Source: Burkholderiales bacterium
Lineage (GTDB): Bacteria; Pseudomonadota; Gammaproteobacteria; Burkholderiales; Casimicrobiaceae
Reading direction: 5' to 3'
Length of the DNA: 64,000 nt
Assembly: GCA_905339295.1 (NCBI GenBank)
Contig: CAJPFI010000018.1
Coordinates: 85,149-149,148 of the forward strand
Shown: in pieces, positions 57,453-64,000 of the stretch
Layout: every line of letters begins with the position of its first letter
How positions within the stretch are numbered: position 1 is the stretch's first letter
Notes under the pieces: model-generated
The model's database searches: none
The model's input: only the letters and a program-made list of their open reading frames with translations
What the model was told of the DNA's origin: nothing
Program-made: the position numbers and the translations under genes

Positions 57453-57580
57453 GTGCGTCGGGCTTCCGCCCGACGGCTCCCGGATCGATGCCGATGCCCG
57501 TGGGTCGGGCTTCCGCCCGACGGCTCCCGGGCCGATGCCGATGACTGTGGGTCGGGCTTCAGCCCGACGATTCCCCGGCC
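57453..57580. repeat. Tandem array of three REP-type hairpins, 47-base period
   Basis: Units start at 57453, 57500 and 57547, exactly 47 bases apart. Each begins GTGNG and contains the hairpin TCGGGC-TTCC or TTCA-GCCCGA (8 bp with flanking bases in units 1 and 2), then a spacer like GGCTCCCGGNCCGATGCCGAT. The GTGG tetranucleotide followed by a palindrome is the hallmark of REP sequences mobilised by RAYT transposases. Another pair occurs at 63948-63999. The array sits after lysS and before the copper operators. Confidence 0.8.
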
Positions 57581-57622
57581 GACGCCGGACCCGCAACCTC
57601 CGGCGCGCCAGGCGAGTTCTGT

Positions 57623-57640
57623 GATACCCATCCGGGGTAC
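57623..57640. promoter_or_regulatory. CsoR-type operator 1
   Basis: GATACCC-ATCC-GGGGTAC is an inverted repeat lying directly upstream of the -35 element of copA. It has the pattern TACC...GGGGTA associated with CsoR/RcnR-family operators, and a CsoR gene is the third gene of the operon. Confidence 0.65.
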
Positions 57641-57669
57641 TTGACAGATACCGGTCAGGGGTATACAGT
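57641..57669 (+). promoter_or_regulatory. copA promoter
   Basis: A consensus -35 TTGACA (57641-57646) is followed after 17 bases by TACAGT (57664-57669), overlapping an alternative -10 TATACA (57662-57667). The start codon is at 57676, so the leader is short, and operator 2 lies inside the spacer. Confidence 0.6.
57647..57664. promoter_or_regulatory. CsoR-type operator 2
   Basis: GATACC-GGTCA-GGGGTATAC repeats the design of operator 1, 24 bases downstream. It occupies the promoter spacer and reaches the -10, where a bound repressor would block RNA polymerase until copper releases it. Confidence 0.65.
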
Positions 57670-57675
57670 TCCTCC

Positions 57676-59964
57676 ATGGACACGCTCGCCTCCCCGACTG
57701 CGACGCCGCTCGGCGGCACCGATGATCCCGCCCCGAAGCCCGGCAGCGATCGGGTCGAGCTCGCGCTGGAAGGCATGACCTGCGCCGCGTGCGCGGCGCG
57801 CATCGAGAAGGTTCTCAACCGGCTGCCGGCGACCGACGCCGCGGTCAACTTCGCGACCGAGTCCGCGCAGGTGCGCTTCGACCCGGCGTCCACGCCGGTC
57901 GAGGCGCTGATCGCGGCGGTCGAGCGCGCGGGCTACCACGCGCGCGTCAAGGAGGATGCCGAGAGGGAGCGTGCCGAGGACGACGCGCGCAAGGCCGCCG
58001 CGTACCGGAAGCTGCGCTTCGAATTCATCGCCTCGGTGCTGCTCACGCTGCCGCTCGTCGCGCAGATGGTGCCGATGCTCGCGGGCGGCCAGTGGGCGTG
58101 GACCGGCGCCGACGCGCACCACGACCTGCTGCCGCGCTGGCTGCAGTTCGCGCTCGCGACGCCGGTCCAGTTCTGGATCGGGCGGCGCTTCTACGTCGGC
58201 GCGTACCACGCGCTGCGCGGAGGCGGCGCGAACATGGATGTCCTGATCGCGCTCGGCACGACGATGGCGTGGGGCATGTCCGCCGTCGTCACCGCGCTGG
58301 GCGCCCACGAGCACGTCTATTTCGAGGCCTCCGCGGCGGTCATCACGCTCGTGCTGCTCGGCAAGCTGCTGGAAGCGCGCGCGAAGGCCGGCACGTCGGC
58401 CGCGCTCGAGGGACTCGTCAAGCTCGCGCCGCGCACGGCGCGGCTCGAGCGCGACGGCGCGATCGTCGAGGTGCCGCTGGCCGACGTGAAAACGGGCGAC
58501 CGGTTCGTCGTTCGCGCGGGCGACGCGGTCCCGGTCGACGGCGAGGTCGCGCGCGGCGAGTCCTCCGTCGACGAGAGCATGCTGACCGGCGAGAGCCGCG
58601 CGGCGGCGAAGGCGCCGGGCGACAAGGTCTTTGCCGGCACCGTCAACCAGGACGGCATGCTCGTCGCCGTCGCGACCGGCGTCGGGTCGAAGACGCTGCT
58701 CGCCGGCATCGTGCGGCTGGTCGCGGAAGCGCAGGGCTCGAAGGCGCCGATCCAGCGGCTCGCCGACCGGGTTTCGGGCGTGTTCGTGCCGGTCGTCGTC
58801 GCGATCGCGATCGTGACCTTCGTCGCGACGTTCGCGCTCACCGGCGAGGTTTCCCGCGCGCTGATCCACGCGGTCGCGGTGCTCGTGATCGCGTGCCCGT
58901 GCGCGCTGGGCCTCGCGACACCGACCGCGATCATCGTCGGCACCGGGCGTGGCGCGCAGAACGGCATCCTGATTCGCAACGCCGCGGCGCTCGAGCACGC
59001 GGGGAGACTCACCAGGCTCGTCGTCGACAAGACCGGCACGCTGACCGAAGGGCGTCCCGCGGTGACCGGCGTCATCGCGTTCGCGCCCGGCGGCGCGCAG
59101 CGCGCGCTCGGCCTCGCGGCGTCGCTCGAGCAGGGATCGACGCACCCTCTCGCGCAAGCGGTCATCGCGCACGCCGCGTCGCTGCGGGTCGTGCCGGTCG
59201 CGATCGACGGCTTCGTGTCGGTCCCGGGCAAGGGCGCGCAGGCGCGCGCCGCCGACAGCGGCGAGATCGTGCGCGTCGGCTCGCCCGCGTGGCTCGCGTC
59301 GGAAGGCGTCGCCGTCGCGCAGGACGCGGTCGCCGACGTCGCGCGCGACGGCCACACGCTCGTCGCCGTGAGCGAAGGCGCCGTGCTGGTCGCGCTCATC
59401 GCGCTCGCCGACCGGATCCGCGGGACGTCGGCCGCCGCGATCGCGCGGCTCCACGCGGCGGGCATCGAAGTGACGATGCTCACCGGCGACCACGAGGCGA
59501 CGGCCGCAGCGGTCGCGAAGGCGGTCGGCATCCGGCACTGGCGCGCGGGCGTGCTGCCCGCCGGGAAGGCGCAGGCGTTGCGCGAGGCGAAGGCGGCGGG
59601 CGCGGTGACCGGCATGGTCGGCGACGGCGTCAACGATGCGCCCGCGCTCGCGCAGGCCGACGTCAGCTTCGCGATGGGCGCGGGCTCGGCGATCGCGATC
59701 GAGAGCGCCGACATCACGTTGATGCGCGACGACCTCAACGCCGTCGCCGACGCGATCCTGCTCTCGCGTGCCACGCTGTCGAAGATCCGCCAGAACCTGT
59801 TCTTCGCGTTCGCCTACAACGTTCTGGGCATTCCGCTGGCCGCCGTCGGCTGGCTGAGTCCGGTGATCGCCGGCGCGGCCATGGCCGCGTCGTCGGTGTC
59901 CGTCGTCGGCAACGCATTGCTGCTCAAGCGCTGGCGTCCCGCCGGCGCGCGACCGAAGCCCTGA
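57676..59964 (+). CDS. copA: Copper-exporting P1B-type ATPase
   Basis: 762 aa. One N-terminal heavy-metal domain with GMTCAAC (Cys36, Cys39) and eight membrane helices. The ion channel motif is CPC (near 406-408 in VIACPCALGLATP). The phosphorylated Asp is in DKTGTLTEG (near 450), TGES forms the actuator domain, and GDGVNDAPAL is near 648. The CPC motif together with the CopZ and CsoR neighbours marks a Cu(I) exporter in the inner membrane. It is preceded by two CsoR-like operators. copZ follows after 11 bases. Confidence 0.95.
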   Translation: MDTLASPTATPLGGTDDPAPKPGSDRVELALEGMTCAACAARIEKVLNRLPATDAAVNFATESAQVRFDPASTPVEALIAAVERAGYHARVKEDAERERAEDDARKAAAYRKLRFEFIASVLLTLPLVAQMVPMLAGGQWAWTGADAHHDLLPRWLQFALATPVQFWIGRRFYVGAYHALRGGGANMDVLIALGTTMAWGMSAVVTALGAHEHVYFEASAAVITLVLLGKLLEARAKAGTSAALEGLVKLAPRTARLERDGAIVEVPLADVKTGDRFVVRAGDAVPVDGEVARGESSVDESMLTGESRAAAKAPGDKVFAGTVNQDGMLVAVATGVGSKTLLAGIVRLVAEAQGSKAPIQRLADRVSGVFVPVVVAIAIVTFVATFALTGEVSRALIHAVAVLVIACPCALGLATPTAIIVGTGRGAQNGILIRNAAALEHAGRLTRLVVDKTGTLTEGRPAVTGVIAFAPGGAQRALGLAASLEQGSTHPLAQAVIAHAASLRVVPVAIDGFVSVPGKGAQARAADSGEIVRVGSPAWLASEGVAVAQDAVADVARDGHTLVAVSEGAVLVALIALADRIRGTSAAAIARLHAAGIEVTMLTGDHEATAAAVAKAVGIRHWRAGVLPAGKAQALREAKAAGAVTGMVGDGVNDAPALAQADVSFAMGAGSAIAIESADITLMRDDLNAVADAILLSRATLSKIRQNLFFAFAYNVLGIPLAAVGWLSPVIAGAAMAASSVSVVGNALLLKRWRPAGARPKP

Positions 59965-59975
59965 AAGGAGATGAC

Positions 59976-60185
59976 ATGGAAACCGTCACGATGAACGTGA
60001 AGGGCATGACCTGCGGCGGATGCGTCGCGAGCGTCACCCGCGTCCTGAAGGCCGTCCCCGGCGTCGATGCCGTCGACGTCAGGCTGAACCCGGGCCAGGC
60101 CACCGTGCGCTACGACGCGGCGAAGGTCGCGGTGCCGTCGCTCAAGGCGGCGATCGAGGGCGCCGGCTATGACGTCACGACGTAA
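59976..60185 (+). CDS. copZ: Copper chaperone, heavy-metal-associated domain
   Basis: 69 aa. A single HMA domain with [11 protein letters not shown] (Cys13, Cys16) and the family's C-terminal AIEGAGYDV. It delivers Cu(I) to CopA or to the CsoR repressor. An AAAGGAG ribosome site precedes the ATG. Its last 17 bases overlap csoR, coupling the two. Confidence 0.94.
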   Translation: METVTMNVKGMTCGGCVASVTRVLKAVPGVDAVDVRLNPGQATVRYDAAKVAVPSLKAAIEGAGYDVTT

Positions 60186-60516
60186 GGCCGCCGCGGCGGC
60201 GTCCGCGGTGACGCACATGCATGCCGGCCACGGGCACCCGATCTCGCCGCGCGCCGACGAGCATCACGCCGCGCTGGTGAAGCGCCTGAACCGCATCGAA
60301 GGCCAGGTGCGCGGCATCGGCAGGATGCTCGCCGAGGACCGCTACTGCGTGGACATCCTGACGCAGGTCTCCGCCGTGCGCTCCGCGCTCGACGCGCTCG
60401 GGCTCGAATTGCTCGAGCACCACCTGCACGGCTGCGTGCAGCAGGCGGTGAAGTCGGGCGAGGGCGAGCCGGCGATCGACGAGGCGATGCACGTGATCCG
60501 CAAGTTCGTCGCGTGA
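60169..60516 (+). CDS. csoR: Copper-sensing repressor, CsoR/FrmR family
   Basis: 115 aa, all-helical. The metal site is the CsoR fingerprint Cys60, His85, Cys89, with the same 25 and 4 spacing as Cys36-His61-Cys65 of M. tuberculosis CsoR. This separates it from formaldehyde-sensing FrmR and nickel RcnR. The basic core [12 protein letters not shown] contacts DNA. The first 30 residues are His-rich ([10 protein letters not shown]) and may be an added metal-binding tail. As the third gene of copA-copZ-csoR it would repress its own operon through the paired operators before copA. Confidence 0.92.
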   Translation: MTSRRKAAAAASAVTHMHAGHGHPISPRADEHHAALVKRLNRIEGQVRGIGRMLAEDRYCVDILTQVSAVRSALDALGLELLEHHLHGCVQQAVKSGEGEPAIDEAMHVIRKFVA

Positions 60517-60620
60517 GGCGCGTCCGTCCGCCGCGCGAGACGCCCGTGGCGCGACCCGGCGCAGCCGGAAAGGCGGTGACGCGGGATCCGGGACGCGCGC
60601 GACGCCCGGACGACGCCCGT

Positions 60621-60649
60621 TTGCCCGGGGGCGTCCCGAATGGCATAAT
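60621..60649 (+). promoter_or_regulatory. Promoter of the tRNA cluster
   Basis: TTGCCC and CATAAT are separated by 17 bases. The -10 ends nine bases before the mature 5' end of tRNA-Pro, giving a short precursor leader. GCGCCCCTC follows the -10 as a GC-rich discriminator typical of stable RNA promoters. Confidence 0.65.
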
Positions 60650-60658
60650 CGCGCCCCT

Positions 60659-60735
60659 CGGGGTGTAGCGCAGCCTGGTAGCGCGCTTGCTTTGGGAGCA
60701 AGATGTCGGGAGTTCAAATCTCTCCACCCCGACCA
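60659..60735 (+). tRNA. tRNA-Pro (anticodon TGG)
   Basis: 77 nt. The acceptor stem CGGGGTG/CACCCCG is perfect, the anticodon loop is TTTGGGA with TGG, the T loop is TTCAAAT, and ACCA is encoded at the 3' end. It is the first of three tRNAs. Confidence 0.97.
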
Positions 60736-60803
60736 ACCCGACGCGGGCGATGCGGCTTTCGACCGGAGGTCGACGGGCCGATGGCGCTCGCTTCGTCCGA
60801 CAG

Positions 60804-60880
60804 GCGCCCGTAGCTCATTCGGATAGAGCACCGGCCTTCTAAGCCGGGGGTAACAGGTTCGAGTCCTGTCGGGCGCGCCA
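60804..60880 (+). tRNA. tRNA-Arg (anticodon TCT)
   Basis: 77 nt. The acceptor stem GCGCCCG/CGGGCGC is perfect, the anticodon loop CTTCTAA gives TCT, the T arm is CAGGTTCGAGTCCTG, and GCCA is encoded at the 3' end. It lies 68 bases after tRNA-Pro. Confidence 0.97.
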
Positions 60881-60944
60881 CTTCCACGAAGGCGGCGCGC
60901 ATCGACGCCCGCCTTCCGCGGCGGGCGCAACAGGTTGCATCGGC

Positions 60945-61020
60945 GGTGGCTGTAGCTCAGCGGTAGAGTCCCGGATTGTGATTCCGGTTGTCGTGGGTTC
61001 GAATCCCATCAGCCACCCCA
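60945..61020 (+). tRNA. tRNA-His (anticodon GTG)
   Basis: 76 nt. The genome-encoded G at position -1 (60945) faces discriminator C73, the identity element for histidyl-tRNA synthetase. The acceptor stem GTGGCTG/CAGCCAC is perfect, the anticodon loop TTGTGAT contains GTG, and CCA is encoded at the 3' end. Its last 12 bases overlap the convergent acyltransferase gene. TTTT follows directly, possibly part of the terminator. Confidence 0.97.
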
Positions 61021-62055
61021 CTTTTCCCCGGTGTCGCGGTCCTGCGACGCCGCGTTCGCGGCGCGCGACGCGGGCCCGGTCGTTGCCGGCAGCCTGAGGC
61101 TCTTCCAGTCGCGCCACTGGACCGGATTGCGTCGCACGTGGCGCTCGAGCGACGCGCCGAACCGCTGCGCGGCATCCTGCAGCGAGGCGTCCGTGTCGCC
61201 ACCGGCGACGACCGCGATCGGCGGCTCGATGATCACGCGCAGCGTCTCGTCGTCCGGACTGCGCACGGTGAAAACCGGCAGCAGCGCGGCGCCCGTGAGG
61301 CGCGCGAGCCCCGGCGCGCCGACCGCCAGGTCGAGCGTTCCGCCGAGGAGTTCGACCTGCGCGAGCCGCTGGCCTTCCCACGCGCCCGCCGTGATCGACA
61401 CGATGCCGTTCCGCTTGAGGATGCCGCGGGCGGCGAGCGTCGCCGCCATCGGCTTGTCGCGGTCGATGACGATGCGTCCCGCGAGGTGCCGGAGCTCGGC
61501 CCGCACGCGGATGCGGTTGACCGTGGCGATGCCGATCCGGGATTTCGAGAAGCCGTGCTCTGGACGGCTCATGTGCCAGGCGCGGTAGCCGGACGCGGCC
61601 AGCGCCTTCTTGGTCGCGAGCGCGTTGAAGCAGAAGTGCGCGACCCACAGCACGGCGCCGTGCCCGTCCGCGAGGGACGCGGCGAGGTGCGCTTCCCCCT
61701 CGAGCGCGATCGGCGCCTTCCAACCGCCCGGGCCGACCTCGCGCAGGATCTGCAGGTGGTGCTCGCTGCGGCCCGCCGCCGATGCGAGCGCGAACGCGCG
61801 CGCATCGAAGCCGTCGCGCTGCGGCGAGAGCACGCGCCCGGCGGTCGCGCCGACCGGGCCGGGGTCGAACCGCCCGAGGCGCGCCTTGGTCGCCTCGAGC
61901 CACCGGCAGAAGGCGCTCCAGCGACGCTCGGGCAGCGACAGCGCCGCGACCCACAGCGCGGGCAACTCGGCGGCAAACGCGAGATCCTCGCGCGTGAGCC
62001 ACGGGCGTCGGCCGGTCGACCGGACTCGTCTCGGGATTGGCATCGTGTCCGCCAT
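61009..62055 (-). CDS. Lysophospholipid/lipid A acyltransferase-like protein (LpxL/HtrB family)
   Basis: About 348 aa. The general order fits LpxL/HtrB acyltransferases: an amphipathic start (ELPALWVAALSLPERRW), a WVAHFCFNAL segment where the family has its H-x4-D/E catalytic motif, then R..KSRIG, KRNGIVSITAGAWEG, and LARLTGAALLPVFTVR. However, the acidic residue of the H-x4-D/E motif is Ala here, so transfer activity is questionable. It may be an acyltransferase of a divergent subgroup. The stop codon lies inside tRNA-His. The start is 62055 (MADTMPIPRR) or an ATG four codons later; neither has a strong ribosome site. Confidence 0.65.
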   Translation of the reverse strand: MADTMPIPRRVRSTGRRPWLTREDLAFAAELPALWVAALSLPERRWSAFCRWLEATKARLGRFDPGPVGATAGRVLSPQRDGFDARAFALASAAGRSEHHLQILREVGPGGWKAPIALEGEAHLAASLADGHGAVLWVAHFCFNALATKKALAASGYRAWHMSRPEHGFSKSRIGIATVNRIRVRAELRHLAGRIVIDRDKPMAATLAARGILKRNGIVSITAGAWEGQRLAQVELLGGTLDLAVGAPGLARLTGAALLPVFTVRSPDDETLRVIIEPPIAVVAGGDTDASLQDAAQRFGASLERHVRRNPVQWRDWKSLRLPATTGPASRAANAASQDRDTGEKWGG

Positions 62056-62109
62056 GGCAGGATACTGGCCGCGCGGTGACCCATTATCGCCCGCCCGCGG
62101 GCACTCCCG

Positions 62110-62931
62110 ATGACGTCGTCTCCGGAAATCACGTTCGTCCTGACGAGCTGCGGCCGCTTCGACCTGCTGGCCGAGACGATGATGACATTCCTCGAGCACA
62201 ACACCGCGCCGATCGCGCGCTGGATCGTCGTCGAGGACTCGGGGAACGACAACGTTCGCACGGTGCTCGGCGGCGTCGACGCGCCGCTCGAGTTCCTTGT
62301 CAACGACCCGCCGGTCGGCCAGATCCGGAGCATCGACCGGGCCTACGCGCTCGTCGACACGCCGTACGTGTTCCATTGCGAGGACGACTGGCGCTTCTTC
62401 CGGGCGGGCTTCGTCGAGGAGTCGCTGCAGGTGCTCGAGAGGTTCGGCGACGTGTCGACCGTGGTGTCCCGGCGCCTGGGCCAGAACCCGGGCCACGACG
62501 CCGCCCTGCGCGATGCGGCCGTCGAGTACGCGGGCAGCGTGGCGTTCAGGCGTTCGGCGACGCGCGCGGGAGCGCGCTGGGGCGGATACACGTTCAATCC
62601 CGGATTGCGCCGCATCGAGGACTGGCGGTTGCCGGGCTCGTTCGCGTCGATCGGCGAGGAACGCGCGGTGAGCGCGTGGTTCAAGCAGCGCGGCATGCGC
62701 CTGGCCGCGCTCGAGGTCCCGGCGTGCGAGACCACGGGCCAGTTGCGGCACGTGGACGACGAGCGCAGCCACCTCGGAGCCGCATCCCTTTCGGCGACGC
62801 GCGGCAACGCGCGGCCGCCGCCGGCCGCGGGGGCCGCCACGATCGGCGTTTCCGCGCCGGCGTCGCGCAACTCGCCGTGTCCCTGCGGGTCCGGGAGACG
62901 TTACAAGGCGTGCCATGGCCGGGCGGCGTGA
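62110..62931 (+). CDS. GT-A glycosyltransferase-like protein with a C-terminal SEC-C zinc motif
   Basis: 273 aa. The N-terminal domain (1-210) is GT2/GT-A-like: EITFVLTSCGRFDLL, VVEDSGND, and a DxD-like site with Asp92-Asp93 in HCEDDWRFF. After a Pro/Ala linker (about 225-250) comes CPCGSGRRYKACHG (Cys257, Cys259, Cys268, His269), a textbook SEC-C zinc knuckle like the C-terminus of SecA. This combination is uncommon. The knuckle may bring the enzyme to a protein partner or the ribosome/Sec machinery. The start at 62110 is 54 bases from the divergent acyltransferase. The acceptor is unknown. Confidence 0.8.
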   Translation: MTSSPEITFVLTSCGRFDLLAETMMTFLEHNTAPIARWIVVEDSGNDNVRTVLGGVDAPLEFLVNDPPVGQIRSIDRAYALVDTPYVFHCEDDWRFFRAGFVEESLQVLERFGDVSTVVSRRLGQNPGHDAALRDAAVEYAGSVAFRRSATRAGARWGGYTFNPGLRRIEDWRLPGSFASIGEERAVSAWFKQRGMRLAALEVPACETTGQLRHVDDERSHLGAASLSATRGNARPPPAAGAATIGVSAPASRNSPCPCGSGRRYKACHGRAA

Positions 62932-63027
62932 ACGGCGCGTCCGGCGTCGCGCGAGGCGCGGACTCGCGGGTCCGGTTATGCTTGCGCCCGGACACGTTTC
63001 CGGATCCTCCTGCCCGCGAGGCACACG

Positions 63028-63936
63028 ATGAATGCCGTTTCGTTCCGCAAGCTGTCGCGCAAGCTGGCAAGGGCGCACCGCGTCGAGCGAGGCGCGAAGT
63101 TCCGCCTGAAGGACCACGATCCGGGCGACACCGGCCACCTCGAGGACGACGACAAGCCGCTCGCGAAAGACGCGCTCGAGTCCAGCAGGGACGCGCTCGC
63201 ACTGATGCAGGACATGCTCTACGCACAGGACCGCTGGTCGGTGCTGCTCGTGTTCCAGGCGATGGACGCGGCGGGCAAGGACGGCGCGATCAAGCACGTG
63301 ATGTCGGGCGTCAATCCGCAGGGCTGCCATGTCGTGTCGTTCAAGGCGCCGTCGGACGAGGAGCTCGATCACGACTGGCTGTGGCGGTGCGTCCGCGCGC
63401 TGCCCGAGCGCGGGCGCATCGGCATCTTCAACCGCAGCTACTACGAGGAAGTGCTGGTGGTGAAGGTGCGTCCGGACATCCTCGCGACGCAGAAGATTCC
63501 GAAGGCGCTCGTCGGCAGGCGCATCTGGAACGAGCGCTACCAGGACATCCGCGCGCTCGAGCGCCACCTGGCGCGCAACGGCACGCTGATCCTCAAGTTC
63601 TTCCTCAACGTGTCCCGTGCCGAGCAGAAGCGGCGATTCCTCGAGCGCATCGCGGAACCCGCGAAGAACTGGAAGTTCTCCCCCGCCGACGTGAAGGAGC
63701 GCGCACGCTGGGACGCCTACATGGACGCCTACCAGGCGATGATCCGCGAGACCGCCGCGCCGCACGCGCCGTGGTACGTCGTTCCCGCCGACAACAAGTG
63801 GTACACGCGCACCGTCGTCGCGGCCGCGATCGTCGACGCGCTCTCGCGCCTCGACCTGCACTACCCGAGGCTCGGCAAGGCGCAGCTCGCCGAGCTGGCC
63901 CTGGCGAAGAGGGCGCTTGCCGCCGAGAAGGGGTAG
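63028..63936 (+). CDS. ppk2: Polyphosphate kinase 2 family protein
   Basis: 302 aa. A single PPK2 domain with a Walker A variant (FQAMDAAGKDG, Lys84), the lid segment KAPSDEELDHDWLWR, and Walker B region IGIFNRSYYEEVLVV. It uses polyphosphate to phosphorylate nucleotides (or the reverse). This one-domain form is usually class I (NDP to NTP) or class III, and the class cannot be settled by eye. It stands alone, with a REP pair downstream. Confidence 0.92.
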   Translation: MNAVSFRKLSRKLARAHRVERGAKFRLKDHDPGDTGHLEDDDKPLAKDALESSRDALALMQDMLYAQDRWSVLLVFQAMDAAGKDGAIKHVMSGVNPQGCHVVSFKAPSDEELDHDWLWRCVRALPERGRIGIFNRSYYEEVLVVKVRPDILATQKIPKALVGRRIWNERYQDIRALERHLARNGTLILKFFLNVSRAEQKRRFLERIAEPAKNWKFSPADVKERARWDAYMDAYQAMIRETAAPHAPWYVVPADNKWYTRTVVAAAIVDALSRLDLHYPRLGKAQLAELALAKRALAAEKG

Positions 63937-63947
63937 GCGGGAGTGCC

Positions 63948-63999
63948 GTGGGTCGGGCTTCAGCCCGATCCGCAGCCGACGGGCTGAAGCCCGACCCAC
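63948..63999. repeat. Inverted pair of REP-type hairpins
   Basis: One unit GTGGGTCGGGCTTCAGCCCG (63948-63967) is followed after a short spacer by its inverted copy ending GAAGCCCGACCCAC (up to 63999). Each unit is a hairpin by itself, and together they form a larger stem, like a BIME. The core is the same as in the array at 57453-57580. As a bidirectional hairpin it may also shield the ppk2 mRNA end. Confidence 0.85.
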
Positions 64000-64000
64000 A

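Noticed and set aside
60659..61020. tRNA cluster as an integration site for a genomic island
   Set aside because: All three tRNAs are complete, and no integrase or duplicated tRNA 3' end is nearby.

Overview
The window is chromosomal DNA of a very GC-rich betaproteobacterium, most likely of the Burkholderiales or a close relative. The evidence is codon usage with G or C at almost every third position, a tripartite tricarboxylate (Bug-type) transporter, FolE2, a prfB gene with the RF2 frameshift, and a gene order (leuC-leuD-leuB-asd-fimV ... truA-trpF-trpB-trpA-accD-folC-dedD-cvpA-purF-metZ) known from beta- and gammaproteobacteria. No rRNA, CRISPR array, prophage or complete insertion sequence is visible.

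Layout. 1-8.4 kb: a 5'-truncated beta-CASP nuclease, isocitrate lyase, two ThpR-type 2H phosphoesterases (one degenerate) around an SDR, then a reverse-strand run of sulfurtransferase, EamA exporter and Rieske oxygenase. 8.7-12.6 kb: xseB-ispA-dxs-folE2 (isoprenoid and folate precursors). 12.7-14.7 kb: a LytS/LytTR two-component pair. 14.7-21.7 kb: S9 peptidase lipoprotein, glutamine amidotransferase, mutL, acyl-CoA dehydrogenase, miaA. 21.7-29.4 kb: leuC, an entericidin-like lipoprotein, leuD, leuB, asd and fimV. 29.7-36.0 kb: an accessory cassette (solute-binding protein, TctB, TctA, acyl-CoA ligase, CoA-acylating aldehyde dehydrogenase) that interrupts the otherwise conserved fimV-truA neighbourhood. 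36.5-47.4 kb: truA-trpFBA-accD-(GNAT)-folC-dedD-cvpA-purF, then metZ behind a SAM-II riboswitch and an intrinsic terminator. 47.5-53.8 kb (reverse): lpxH, two cyclophilins, a TPR protein, nudC and a molybdenum hydroxylase pair. 54.0-57.4 kb: prfB, a HAD hydrolase, lysS. 57.5-60.5 kb: copper operon copA-copZ-csoR behind two operator-like palindromes. 60.6-61.0 kb: tRNA-Pro, tRNA-Arg, tRNA-His. 61.0-64.0 kb: an acyltransferase-like protein, a glycosyltransferase with a SEC-C tail, and PPK2.

Themes worth following. (1) GC-rich multi-hairpin segments are inserted in frame inside three proteins (Asd, an S9 peptidase, a HAD hydrolase), and a similar one separates trpB from trpA. They look like a small palindromic element tolerated in coding DNA. 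(2) REP-type hairpins occur as a 47-bp tandem array and as an inverted pair. (3) The transporter/ligase/acylating-dehydrogenase cassette has the logic of a carboxylate or sulfonate assimilation route (import, CoA activation, reduction to aldehyde). (4) A SAM-II riboswitch with a terminator controls metZ. (5) The copper operon carries a built-in CsoR-type circuit. Functions come from reading motifs by eye; no database search was run.
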